A stretch of 64,000 nucleotides of DNA, from the NCBI RefSeq assembly GCF_003387475.1, contig NZ_QUNO01000032.1, forward strand, positions 1-64,000, in the 5' to 3' direction. Shown here piece after piece: positions 7,049-14,048 of this stretch. Within the stretch, counting starts at the first letter, position 1; the number at the start of each line of letters is the position of its first letter. The translations under genes were made by a program, and so were the position numbers. Origin of the DNA: Kutzneria buriramensis (lineage in GTDB: Bacteria; Actinomycetota; Actinomycetes; Mycobacteriales; Pseudonocardiaceae). The notes under the pieces were generated by a model. The model did no database searches, was not told the origin of the DNA, and was given only the letters and a program-made list of their open reading frames with translations.

Positions 7049-8515
7049 GTGATCCGAGCACGAATGCCGGCGCTGCTGGCGTCGGCCGGCGTGGTCACCG
7101 GGCTGCTGGTCGTCGCGCACCCCGCCGGCGCGACCGCCCCGCAGGCCACCGGCCCACAGCTCACGGCCCAGTTCGGTCAGACCTCGACGTGGAGCAACGG
7201 CTACAACGGCAGCTACACCATCGCCAACGGCGGCACCGCCGCCAGCACCGGCTGGGCGGTCGAGTTCGACCTGCCCAGCGGCTCCACCGTGACGAAGGCG
7301 TGGAATGCCACCCTGACCAGGACCGGCCAGCATTTCAAGTTCGCCGACGTCAGCTACAACGGTGCGGTCAAACCCGGCGCCAGCACGAGCTTCGGCTTCA
7401 GCGTCAGCGGTCTGGTCACGCCGACCGGCTGCGCCGTGAACGGCAGCGCCTGTGACGGCGGCACGACCACCACCACCACCACAACGACAACTACAACCAC
7501 CACTACGACGACCACGACCACGACGACTCCGCCGACCGGTCCGACGGTGAACGTCGCCACCGCCGCCGAGCTGATCGCCGCGCTGGGCAACGCCGCGCCG
7601 GGTCAGGTGATCAAGCTGGCTTCCGGCACGTACCACGGTTCCTTTGTCACGCAGCGAGCCGGCACCGCCGCGCAGCCCATCACGCTCACCGGCCCGGCCG
7701 ACGCGGTGCTGATCAACGACGGCCCCGCCGGCGACCCGCCGGACTGCGCCGCCCCGGGCGCCCCGGGTTACGACTCGGGCTACGGCCTGTGGCTGTTCAA
7801 CGCGCCGTACTGGAACCTGGACGGCTTCACGGTGACCGACTCCAAGAAGGGCATCGTCGTCGACGACTCGCCGCACACCGCGATCGACGGCGTCACCGTG
7901 CGGCGGATCGGCGAGGAAGGCATCCACTTCCGGCGCTCGTCGGCGGACAGCGTCGTGCGGAACTCGACGGTGACCGACACGGGCCTGGTGCAGCCGGGCT
8001 ACGGCGAGGCCGTCTACATCGGATCCGCGAACTCGAACTGGGCGTGCTACGGCAACACCGACGGCGTCGACCGCGGCGACCGGGTACAGGTGCTGAACAA
8101 CCATCTGGGACCGAACGTCGCCGCCGAGCTGATCGACGTCAAGGAGGGCACCACCGGCGGCGTGATCAGTGGCAACACGTTCAACGGCCAGGGCATCAGC
8201 GGCGAGAACTCCGCCGACTCGTGGGTCGACGTGAAGGGCACCGGCTACACCATCGAGAACAACACCGGCGCCTTCGCGAGCCCCGGCACCTTCGCCGACG
8301 GCTACCAGACGCACAACGTGAGCACGACGCCGTCGTTCGCCAGCGGCTGCGGGAACGTCTGGCGCGGCAACACCTCCGACCTCGGCGGCGTCGGCCAGTA
8401 CGCCATCGACGTGACCTCGGTGTCGAAATGCGCCGGCGTCCCGAACGTCGTCTACGCCTCGAACACCGTGACCAACGCCGTGAAGGGCCTCACCAACATC
8501 AACGTCACGCCCTAG
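7049..8515 (+). CDS. Secreted CBM2 + right-handed beta-helix protein (putative polysaccharide lyase)
   Basis: 488 residues. Residues 1-29 are a Sec signal peptide (ending HPAGATA). Residues about 36-135 are a family 2 carbohydrate-binding module (TSTWSNGYNGSYTIANGG, TGWAVEFDLP, FSVSGL), of the kind that binds crystalline cellulose or chitin. A run of more than 20 threonines (about 139-165) is the linker. Residues about 172-488 are a parallel beta-helix opening with VATAAELIAALGNAAPGQVI and GTYHGSFVT, as in pectate-lyase-like and right-handed beta-helix enzymes. The GTG start has CGGAGG at 7036-7041. Catalytic residues cannot be assigned, so pectin or uronan lyase activity is only possible. 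The stop overlaps the opposite MFS stop by 4 bp. Confidence 0.85.
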   Translation: MIRARMPALLASAGVVTGLLVVAHPAGATAPQATGPQLTAQFGQTSTWSNGYNGSYTIANGGTAASTGWAVEFDLPSGSTVTKAWNATLTRTGQHFKFADVSYNGAVKPGASTSFGFSVSGLVTPTGCAVNGSACDGGTTTTTTTTTTTTTTTTTTTTTTPPTGPTVNVATAAELIAALGNAAPGQVIKLASGTYHGSFVTQRAGTAAQPITLTGPADAVLINDGPAGDPPDCAAPGAPGYDSGYGLWLFNAPYWNLDGFTVTDSKKGIVVDDSPHTAIDGVTVRRIGEEGIHFRRSSADSVVRNSTVTDTGLVQPGYGEAVYIGSANSNWACYGNTDGVDRGDRVQVLNNHLGPNVAAELIDVKEGTTGGVISGNTFNGQGISGENSADSWVDVKGTGYTIENNTGAFASPGTFADGYQTHNVSTTPSFASGCGNVWRGNTSDLGGVGQYAIDVTSVSKCAGVPNVVYASNTVTNAVKGLTNINVTP

Positions 8516-9945
8516 TCGCCGGCGGCCGGCCGGGCGTCCGCCCGGTCGGCCGTGGTGGCGCGGCGCAGTTCGTACAGTGCGATGACTATTGCCACGAGCA
8601 TGAATCCGATGGCGCAGAGCAGCGTCCTGGACACCGCGGCGGTCGGATTGCCGATGCCGGCGTAGAAGACGGTCGCCAGCACCGCGGTGCCGATCGCGGT
8701 GCCCATCCGCTGACCCGTCTGCAACGCGCCGCCGGCCACGCCGGCGATCCGGTTCGGCACGCATTCCAGCGTCAACGTCGTGTTGGGCGAGATGACCGCG
8801 CCGCCACCGATTCCGGCGACCAGCAATGGGAAGGCGATCGCGCCGCCAATCACGTCTTGCGGGGCCAGTCGCACCACCACCGCGACCGCGGCCAGTCCTA
8901 TCGTGATGAGACTCAGTCCGCCCACGGTCAGCTTGCGACCCAGTCGGGAAACCAGCCGGCCGGCCACCGCGGCCATGATCGAGGAACCGACCGCGAACGG
9001 TGTCACGGTGAGTCCGGACTGCAACGGCGTGTAGTGCAAACCCTTCTGGAGGAACAGCGACATCACCAGGAAAATGCCGGCGAACCCGCAGAAGTAGACG
9101 GAGCCGAGCAGCAAGCCCGACGAGTAGCCGGAAACGTCGGTGAACAGCCGCAGGTCCAGCAGCGGCTTGCCGCCGCGGGCGGACACGCGCTGCTCCCAGC
9201 GCACGAAGACGTAGCCGAAAACGGGGGTGGCGACCGCCAATAGCCACAACGGTCCGGCGCCACCGCTCTCCGTCTCCACGATCGGCAGCAACACGCCGAG
9301 CACCGCGAGTCCGAGCAACAGCGCGCCGACATGGTCGATCTCGTCGCGCAATTGCACCTTGCCGCGGTCCGAGCGCGGCAGCCAACGCAACGCGAGCACG
9401 AAGGCGAGGACACCCACCGGCACATTGACGAAGAACACCCAGCGCCAACCCGTCTCGTCGCCGAACACGGCCAGGATCAGGCCGCCCAGCACGGGTCCGG
9501 TCGCCGTGGAGATGCCGATGGTGGCGCCCAGCAGGCCGAACGCCCTGCCCCGTTCCGCGCCGCGGAACAGGTCCTGGATCAGGCCGGAGTTCTGCGGCGA
9601 GAGCAGGCCCGCGGCCAGTCCCTGCAACAGTCGCGCGCCGATCAGGAGCGTCTCGTTCGGAGCCGCGCCGGCCAGCGCGCTGGTCACCACGAATGCCGTC
9701 AAAGCGACCAGGAACATCGTGCGACGGCCGAGCACGTCACCCAACCGGCCGCCCGCCACCAGTGACAAGCCGAAGGTGAGCGCATATCCGGAGACGATCC
9801 ACTGCACGGATCCCGCCGAGGCGCCCAGACCGTTCTGCACCGACGGCAGCGCCACGTTCACGATGCTCACGTCGAGCAGGGTCATGAAGCCGGCGGCAAG
9901 GCTCACCGCCAGCGCTTTCCATCGGCGGGGATCGGGTTCGCTCAC
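8512..9945 (-). CDS. MFS transporter, DHA2 family (14 TM drug antiporter)
   Basis: About 477 residues with roughly fourteen hydrophobic helices. Helix 1 carries LLDVSIVNVALPSVQNGLGA (DHA2 motif D1), followed by motif A GGRLGDVLGRRTMFLV between helices 2 and 3 and motif C-like GPVLGGLI. This is the EmrB/QacA layout for proton-driven export of drugs or dyes across the membrane. The start chosen is GTG at 9945 (VSEPDPRRWKALAVSL), preceded by GGATGGAGCG. A more upstream ATG at 10119 would add 58 residues of non-membrane, low-quality sequence. No local regulator gene is adjacent. Confidence 0.88.
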   Translation of the reverse strand: MSEPDPRRWKALAVSLAAGFMTLLDVSIVNVALPSVQNGLGASAGSVQWIVSGYALTFGLSLVAGGRLGDVLGRRTMFLVALTAFVVTSALAGAAPNETLLIGARLLQGLAAGLLSPQNSGLIQDLFRGAERGRAFGLLGATIGISTATGPVLGGLILAVFGDETGWRWVFFVNVPVGVLAFVLALRWLPRSDRGKVQLRDEIDHVGALLLGLAVLGVLLPIVETESGGAGPLWLLAVATPVFGYVFVRWEQRVSARGGKPLLDLRLFTDVSGYSSGLLLGSVYFCGFAGIFLVMSLFLQKGLHYTPLQSGLTVTPFAVGSSIMAAVAGRLVSRLGRKLTVGGLSLITIGLAAVAVVVRLAPQDVIGGAIAFPLLVAGIGGGAVISPNTTLTLECVPNRIAGVAGGALQTGQRMGTAIGTAVLATVFYAGIGNPTAAVSRTLLCAIGFMLVAIVIALYELRRATTADRADARPAAGD

Positions 9946-10300
9946 CGCTCCATCCTGCTCCCGGCAAGGCGGGCGCGCGCGGTGCATCGGAATCCGGACG
10001 GGCAACGAATCCGGACCTAACGCACTTGCGGGCGGCCACCTGATCCGGTGAAGAATCGGTGACGACATGTTCCCCGCTGGTCTGTTCGGCGTACCGGGAC
10101 CGGATCGACCTCTTGACAACTACAGCCAACTCCTGCCGGGCGGCGTGACCGACCCCACCGGTTTGGCGCTCAATTCGGTATCGAGTCGGTGAGTCATTTT
10201 GTGCGGAGTATCGACTAGACTGGCGCCAGTCGCGTCGACGGGGCACGCCTCTTTGACAGCGAGTATTACGCCACGTTCCGACCCAGACGGAGAAACGTCC
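9946..10300. other. 355-bp intergenic region upstream of lsr2
   Basis: No gene is supported here. The region is less GC-rich than its surroundings and holds the promoters for the leftward MFS gene and rightward lsr2. TTGACA boxes are present at 10113 and 10253, but neither has a convincing -10 partner at the right distance. A perfect 14-bp palindrome GACTGGCGCCAGTC occurs at 10218-10231, 70 bp upstream of the lsr2 start, and could be an operator. Confidence 0.5.
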
Positions 10301-10642
10301 ATGGCACAGAAGACCATCGTCCAGCTGATCGACGACCTCGATGGCGGTGAGGCCAACGAGAGCGTGTCCTTCGGCCTTGACGGCGTCGAGTACACGATCG
10401 ACCTGTCCGAGGAGAACGCGAAGAAGCTCCGCGAGAGCCTCGTCTCGTTCGTCGAGAAGGCGCAGCGTGTCGGTGGCCGCAAGCAGCGGGGTGGCGCCAC
10501 CACCGCCGTGAAGGCCGGCGGCGACCGCGCGCAGAACCAGGCCATTCGCGAGTGGGCCCGCAGCCAGGGGGAGAAGATCTCCGACCGCGGCCGCATCCCC
10601 GCCGAGCTGGTCGCCAAGTTCCAGGCCGCCCACGGCAGCTGA
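10301..10642 (+). CDS. lsr2: Lsr2 nucleoid-associated protein
   Basis: 113 residues. The N-terminal dimerisation domain (MAQKTIVQLIDDLDGGEA, FGLDGVEYTIDLSEENAKKL) and the C-terminal DNA-binding domain (NQAIREWARSQGEKISDRGRIPAEL) both match Lsr2. The RGR tripeptide is the AT-hook-like minor-groove binder. Lsr2 is the actinobacterial H-NS analogue: it bridges DNA and silences AT-rich or acquired genes. The start at 10301 has ACGGAGAAA upstream. A 10-bp-stem hairpin follows the stop, then an array of the dispersed repeat. Confidence 0.96.
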   Translation: MAQKTIVQLIDDLDGGEANESVSFGLDGVEYTIDLSEENAKKLRESLVSFVEKAQRVGGRKQRGGATTAVKAGGDRAQNQAIREWARSQGEKISDRGRIPAELVAKFQAAHGS

Positions 10643-10660
10643 CTCCCGGTTCTTCCCGCC

Positions 10661-10697
10661 GATGGCGCCCACCCCACCCCCGGGGCCGGGCGCCATC
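10661..10697 (+). terminator. Hairpin terminator of lsr2
   Basis: GATGGCGCCC and GGGCGCCATC form a perfect 10-bp stem around a 17-base loop, 18 bp after the lsr2 stop. There is no U tract, which is usual for actinobacterial terminators. Confidence 0.65.
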
Positions 10698-10717
10698 GCC
10701 GTTCCCCCCGGTTGGAA

Positions 10718-10768
10718 CCCCCGCGAGTCGCGCTCTGGGACACACCGAATGTAGGTTTCAGGCAGATC
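10718..10768 (+). repeat. Dispersed ~50-bp repeat, copy 1
   Basis: A near-consensus copy. It opens with CCCCCGCGAGTCGCGC, has the core ACACACCGAATGT, then GGTTTCAGG, and ends CAGATC. The plus orientation is defined as running from the C-rich end to GATC. The first 29 bases and the core recur at 36574, and inverted at 11013, 13521 and 43868. Confidence 0.85.
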
Positions 10769-10782
10769 CGCCCGCCCGGTCA

Positions 10783-10826
10783 ACCCCCAGCTCAGCGTCA
10801 CACCGAATGTCGGTCCCGTGCAGATC
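10783..10826 (+). repeat. Dispersed repeat, copy 2 (degenerate)
   Basis: A shortened copy. CCCCCAG is followed by TCACACCGAATGTCGGT and ends in GTGCAGATC; the CGCGAGTCGCG part is missing. It follows copy 1 in the same orientation. Confidence 0.65.
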
Positions 10827-10828
10827 AG

Positions 10829-10878
10829 ACCGGGCGAGTCGCATTCGGCAGCGGACCGAATCCGGTTTCGGGCCGATC
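10829..10878 (+). repeat. Dispersed repeat, copy 3 (degenerate)
   Basis: A diverged copy: GGGCGAGTCGCATTC, then GACCGAATCCGGTTTCGGG, ending CCGATC. Spacing of the three blocks matches copy 1, but several bases differ. Confidence 0.5.
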
Positions 10879-10937
10879 GTGGCCGCCGGCAACCGGACCA
10901 GTCGGGCAAGTCCACGGCGGCGTCCGGTCGGCTTCCG

Positions 10938-10989
10938 GATCTGCCGGAAACTGACATTCGCTGTGTCTGTGAGCGCGACTCGCCGGGGT
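10938..10989 (-). repeat. Dispersed repeat, copy 4 (inverted)
   Basis: Read on the plus strand it starts GATCTGCCGG, has GACATTCGCTGTGTCTG and ends GCGCGACTCGCCGGGGT. This is the reverse complement of the consensus with a few changes. It faces copies 1-3. Confidence 0.8.
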
Positions 10990-11012
10990 GACGGCCGGCG
11001 TGCACGCTGCCC

Positions 11013-11063
11013 ATCTGCACCAAATCGACATTCGGTGTGTCTGTGGGCGCGACTCGCGGGGGT
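11013..11063 (-). repeat. Dispersed repeat, copy 5 (inverted)
   Basis: Reads ATCTGCACC, then GACATTCGGTGTGTCTG, ending GCGCGACTCGCGGGGGT. Its outer end touches the stop codon of the RibD-like gene (TGA at 11065-11063). With copy 1 it bounds a 346-bp inverted-repeat array filling the gap between two convergent genes. Confidence 0.85.
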
Positions 11064-11590
11064 CAGCGGGTGTAGCGGAGAGTGGTGATGCCGGAGGGGT
11101 GGGAGCGGGACTGGAGGAGGGTGAGGTCGGCGCGGCGGCGGGTGAACAGGGGCTGCCCGTCGCCGATGGCGGTGGGATAGACCTTGAACCAGTACTCGTC
11201 GACCAGGTCCAGCTCCACGAACGCCTGGGCGGTGGCGACGCCGCCGAACAGCACCATGTCCCGGCCGGGCTTGGCCTTGAGCTCGGCGACGGCGGCGGTC
11301 AGGTCGGGCGTGGTCGACCGGGAGAAGACGACCTTCGGCGTGTCCAGCATCCAGTTCGCGAAGTCGACCAGCGCGGGCGGGCTGGCCGGATCGGCGGCCT
11401 CGGCGCGGAAGTTGGCCTCGAACGCGTGGTGGATCACCCGGCCCTCCAGGATCGTGTCCACCCGCGCCCGCAGCTCGCCGGTGAGCTCCTCGTTCATCGC
11501 GGGATCGGGCCTCATGAAGTCCAGCTGACCATTCGGTCCGGAGAGCTTGCCGTCGAGCGTCAGATTGACGAACAGGATCACGTCGCGCAT
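11063..11590 (-). CDS. RibD C-terminal/dihydrofolate-reductase-family protein
   Basis: 175 residues from the ATG at 11590, which follows GAAGGAGCCCGCG. The fold signature is a first strand RDVILFVNLTLDGKLSG, KVVFSRS in the middle and MVLFGGVATAQAFVELDLVDEYWFKVYPTAIGDG near the end. This matches the RibD_C superfamily of NADPH-dependent reductases, in the YyaP/YwjB-type stand-alone group. Substrate is unknown; these proteins are usually not true folate or riboflavin enzymes. The divergent neighbour is PoxB with a 109-bp shared promoter. Confidence 0.85.
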   Translation of the reverse strand: MRDVILFVNLTLDGKLSGPNGQLDFMRPDPAMNEELTGELRARVDTILEGRVIHHAFEANFRAEAADPASPPALVDFANWMLDTPKVVFSRSTTPDLTAAVAELKAKPGRDMVLFGGVATAQAFVELDLVDEYWFKVYPTAIGDGQPLFTRRRADLTLLQSRSHPSGITTLRYTR

Positions 11591-11699
11591 CGCGGGCTCC
11601 TTCGGTGTGGGGTACGAAGAGGTAGAGCCGGCGGCCCTGGCCGACTCATCGGCGCCAAGCTGTGACGCGCGCCACATCACATGAGCGGAGGGGGTTCCG

Positions 11700-13436
11700 A
11701 TGGCGCCGACCGTCGCCGATCAACTCATCGAGATCCTCCGACAAGCCGGCGTACGCCGGGTGTACGGCCTGGTGGGCGACAGCCTGAACCCCATCGCCGA
11801 CGCGATCCGGCGCACTCCGGACGTCGAGTGGGTGCACGTCCACAACGAGGAGGCGGCGGCGCTGGCCGCGGCGGCCGAGGCGCAGCTCACCGGGCGGCTG
11901 GCGGTGTGCGCCGGCAGCTGCGGCCCCGGCAACACGCACCTGATCCAGGGCCTGTACGACGCGCATCGCACCGGCGCGCCGGTGCTGGCGATCGCCTCGC
12001 ACATCCCGTCCACGCAAATCGGCACCAACTATTTCCAGGAGACGCACCCGCAGCACCTGTTCCTGGAATGCAGCGCCTACTGCGAGTTGGTGTCCCGCCC
12101 CGAGCAACTGCCCCGGTTGCAACGCATCGCCATGCAGACGGCGTTGGCCAAACAGGGGGTGGCGGTCCTGGTGCTACCGGGTGATCTGACGGCGGAGCCG
12201 GCTCCGAATCCCACCGGCCACAGCCATCTCGTCGAGACGCGAGCGGTGGCCGTGCCGGCCGAGGAATCCGTACGGGCATTGGCCGCCAAGATCAACCAAG
12301 CCCGGACGGTGGCATTGTTCGTCGGCGCCGGCGTCCGGGACGCCCGCGCCGAAGTGCTGGAACTGGCCGCCAAGGTGCACTCGCCGATCGGGCATTCGCT
12401 CGGCGGCAAGGAGTGGATCCAGTACGACAACCCGTACGACGTGGGCATGAGCGGCCTGCTCGGTTACGGCGCGTGCTACGAGGCGACGCACGAGGCCGAC
12501 CTGCTGATCATGCTCGGCACCGACTTCCCGTACGACACCTTCCTGCCGCAGGCGCACACCGTGCAGGTGGACCGCGACGCCGCCCGGCTCGGCCGGCGGA
12601 CCCGGCTGGACCTGGGTGTCGAGGGTGACGTCGGCGAGACCCTGCGCGCGGTGCTGCCGTTGATCCACCAGAAGACGGAGCGGGCGTTCCTGGACCGAAT
12701 GCTGCGCAAGCACGCCGACGCCCTGGAGAAGGTCGTCTCCGCGTACACGGCCAAGGTCGACAAGCTGCGGCCGGTGCATCCGGAGTACGTGGCGGCGGTG
12801 CTCGACGAGCTGATCGCCGACGACGCCGTGATCACGGTCGACACGGGCATGTGCAACGTGTGGGCGGCGCGGTACCTCACGCCCAACGGCCGGCGGCGGA
12901 TCATCGGCTCGTTCCGGCACGGCACCATGGCCAACGCCCTGCCGCACGCGATCGGGGCGGCGCATGCCCAGCCGGGGCGGCAGGTCGTGTCGATGTCCGG
13001 CGACGGCGGGCTGACCATGCTGCTGGGCGAACTGCGCACCGTGCGGGAGCGCCGGGTGCCCGTGAAGATCATCGCGTTCAACAACGGGTCGCTGGGCATG
13101 ATCCGGCTGGAGATGATGGTCGCCGGCTATCCGTCGTTCGAGACGGATCACGGGGTCGCCGACCTCGCCGCGATCGCCCGCGCCTGCGGCGTGCCGGCCG
13201 AGGTGGTCGACGATCCCGCCGACCTCCGGCGCGCGCTGGAGACGGCGCTGGCCGCCAACGGCCCGTTCCTGGTGGACGTCCGCACCGACCCCAACGCCCT
13301 GTCCATCCCGCCGCACATCACCGCCGCCCAGGTCCGCGGCTTCGCCCTGGCCGCCACCCGCACCGTCCTCGACGGCGGCGTCGGCAAGATGATCGACCTC
13401 GCCCGCAGCAACCTCCGCTCCATCCCCCGACCCTGA
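11700..13436 (+). CDS. poxB: Pyruvate dehydrogenase (quinone) / pyruvate oxidase-type ThDP enzyme
   Basis: 578 residues, close to E. coli PoxB (572). The N-terminal pyrimidine-binding domain has YGLVGDSLNPIADAI and the catalytic glutamate in HNEEAAALAAAAEAQL. SCGPGNTHLI and FQETHPQHLF are PoxB-like. The ThDP diphosphate site is SGDGGLTMLLGEL...IAFNN. The enzyme decarboxylates pyruvate to acetate and CO2 with FAD, passing electrons to membrane quinone. The C-terminal 25 residues (GGVGKMIDLARSNLRSIPRP) could act as the membrane-binding helix. An acetolactate synthase is less likely given these PoxB-type segments. A ribosome-binding site GGAGGGGG precedes the ATG. Confidence 0.93.
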   Translation: MAPTVADQLIEILRQAGVRRVYGLVGDSLNPIADAIRRTPDVEWVHVHNEEAAALAAAAEAQLTGRLAVCAGSCGPGNTHLIQGLYDAHRTGAPVLAIASHIPSTQIGTNYFQETHPQHLFLECSAYCELVSRPEQLPRLQRIAMQTALAKQGVAVLVLPGDLTAEPAPNPTGHSHLVETRAVAVPAEESVRALAAKINQARTVALFVGAGVRDARAEVLELAAKVHSPIGHSLGGKEWIQYDNPYDVGMSGLLGYGACYEATHEADLLIMLGTDFPYDTFLPQAHTVQVDRDAARLGRRTRLDLGVEGDVGETLRAVLPLIHQKTERAFLDRMLRKHADALEKVVSAYTAKVDKLRPVHPEYVAAVLDELIADDAVITVDTGMCNVWAARYLTPNGRRRIIGSFRHGTMANALPHAIGAAHAQPGRQVVSMSGDGGLTMLLGELRTVRERRVPVKIIAFNNGSLGMIRLEMMVAGYPSFETDHGVADLAAIARACGVPAEVVDDPADLRRALETALAANGPFLVDVRTDPNALSIPPHITAAQVRGFALAATRTVLDGGVGKMIDLARSNLRSIPRP

Positions 13437-13437
13437 A

Positions 13438-13499
13438 CCCCCGCGAGTTCGCCCAGAAATAAAGCACAGTCAGACACACCGAAATACGGTCTCAGGCAC
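13438..13499 (+). repeat. Dispersed repeat, copy 6 (with insertion)
   Basis: Starts CCCCCGCGAGTTCGC one base after the poxB stop, continues with an inserted AT-rich segment (AGAAATAAAGCACAGT), then AGACACACCGAAATACGGT and TCAGGCAC. It is an extended, diverged copy. Confidence 0.7.
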
Positions 13500-13520
13500 A
13501 AACGAGACCGGCAGGTCTCA

Positions 13521-13572
13521 GATCTGCACGAAACGCACATTCGGTGTGCCCCAGAGCGCGACTCGCGGGGGT
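13521..13572 (-). repeat. Dispersed repeat, copy 7 (inverted)
   Basis: Reads GATCTGCACGAAACGC, ACATTCGGTGTGC and AGAGCGCGACTCGCGGGGGT. It forms an inverted pair with copy 6, the C-rich ends outward and about 20 bp between them, directly after poxB. The pair could fold as a long hairpin and end transcription. Confidence 0.85.
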
Positions 13573-13757
13573 GCGACACGCCGGCAAGGCGGGGGCCGGG
13601 GCTGAACCCGCCGCTCCCCTCGACCAGCGGGTCCAGCCTCCCCAAATCCCCGGTACGTCAACTATCGGGCGGGTGGGGTCGCGGTGGCCAGGGGTGGGCC
13701 GTTGCCAACCCAGGAAACACCCCGGTCGACGCCGGTTCTCGCTCGCACAATCGGCAC

Positions 13758-14024
13758 GTGCCGCTCGTCGTGGACACCGATCCCGGCGTGGACGACGTTT
13801 TCGCGCTGGTCGGTCTCCTCGCTGGCCACGTACGAGGAACACGAGGTGGTGGTCGAGCTCCAGGGCCACCTGCGCGGGCGACGCCGGTCGACCGCCGTGA
13901 GCAGCGGCTACCGGGCACGGAGCTGCCGAAACGCCGTCCGGTGCGGGTGGCTGTGGCCGCGGACACAGCCCGGATTCCGGCCGAGTTGCTGGAGGACATC
14001 GCCGAGCTGGGGCGGTATGTGTAA
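13758..14024 (+). pseudogene. Nucleoside hydrolase remnant (internal deletion, frameshift)
   Basis: The GTG at 13758 opens MPLVVDTDPGVDDVFAL, the N-terminal calcium-binding DTDPGVDD motif of inosine-uridine nucleoside hydrolases, which are normally about 310 residues. After about 20 residues the sequence jumps. HEVVVELQGHLRG, resembling the C-terminal strand of the family, is in another frame, and PVDRREQRLPGTELPKRRPVRVAVAADTARI returns to the first frame. The middle, including the catalytic histidine region, is gone. This is a decayed gene. The stretch 13573-13757 between the repeat pair and the remnant shows no feature. Confidence 0.7.
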
Positions 14025-14048
14025 TACCCTCGGTTACGGGGGTAAGGA

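Larger units (their letters stand above)
10643..11062. other. 420-bp gene-free interval between convergent lsr2 and RibD-like gene
   Basis: After the lsr2 terminator the interval is almost entirely made of five copies of the dispersed repeat, three in plus and two in minus orientation. Short open frames in it (for instance one starting MCPRARLAGV from 10745 leftward) are translations of the repeat and are not genes. Confidence 0.8.

Noticed and set aside
10267-10745. Short frames beginning MCPRARLAGV or MCLRARLAGV at several places
   Set aside because: They are translations of the dispersed repeat itself, which explains their identical starts; they are not protein families.
10718-11063. The repeat cluster as a CRISPR array
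   Set aside because: Units occur in both orientations, differ in length and sequence, have no uniform spacers, and no cas gene is present.
11700-13436. Acetolactate synthase for the ThDP enzyme
   Set aside because: SCGPGNTHLI, FQETHPQHLF and overall length match PoxB, and no regulatory subunit gene is adjacent.
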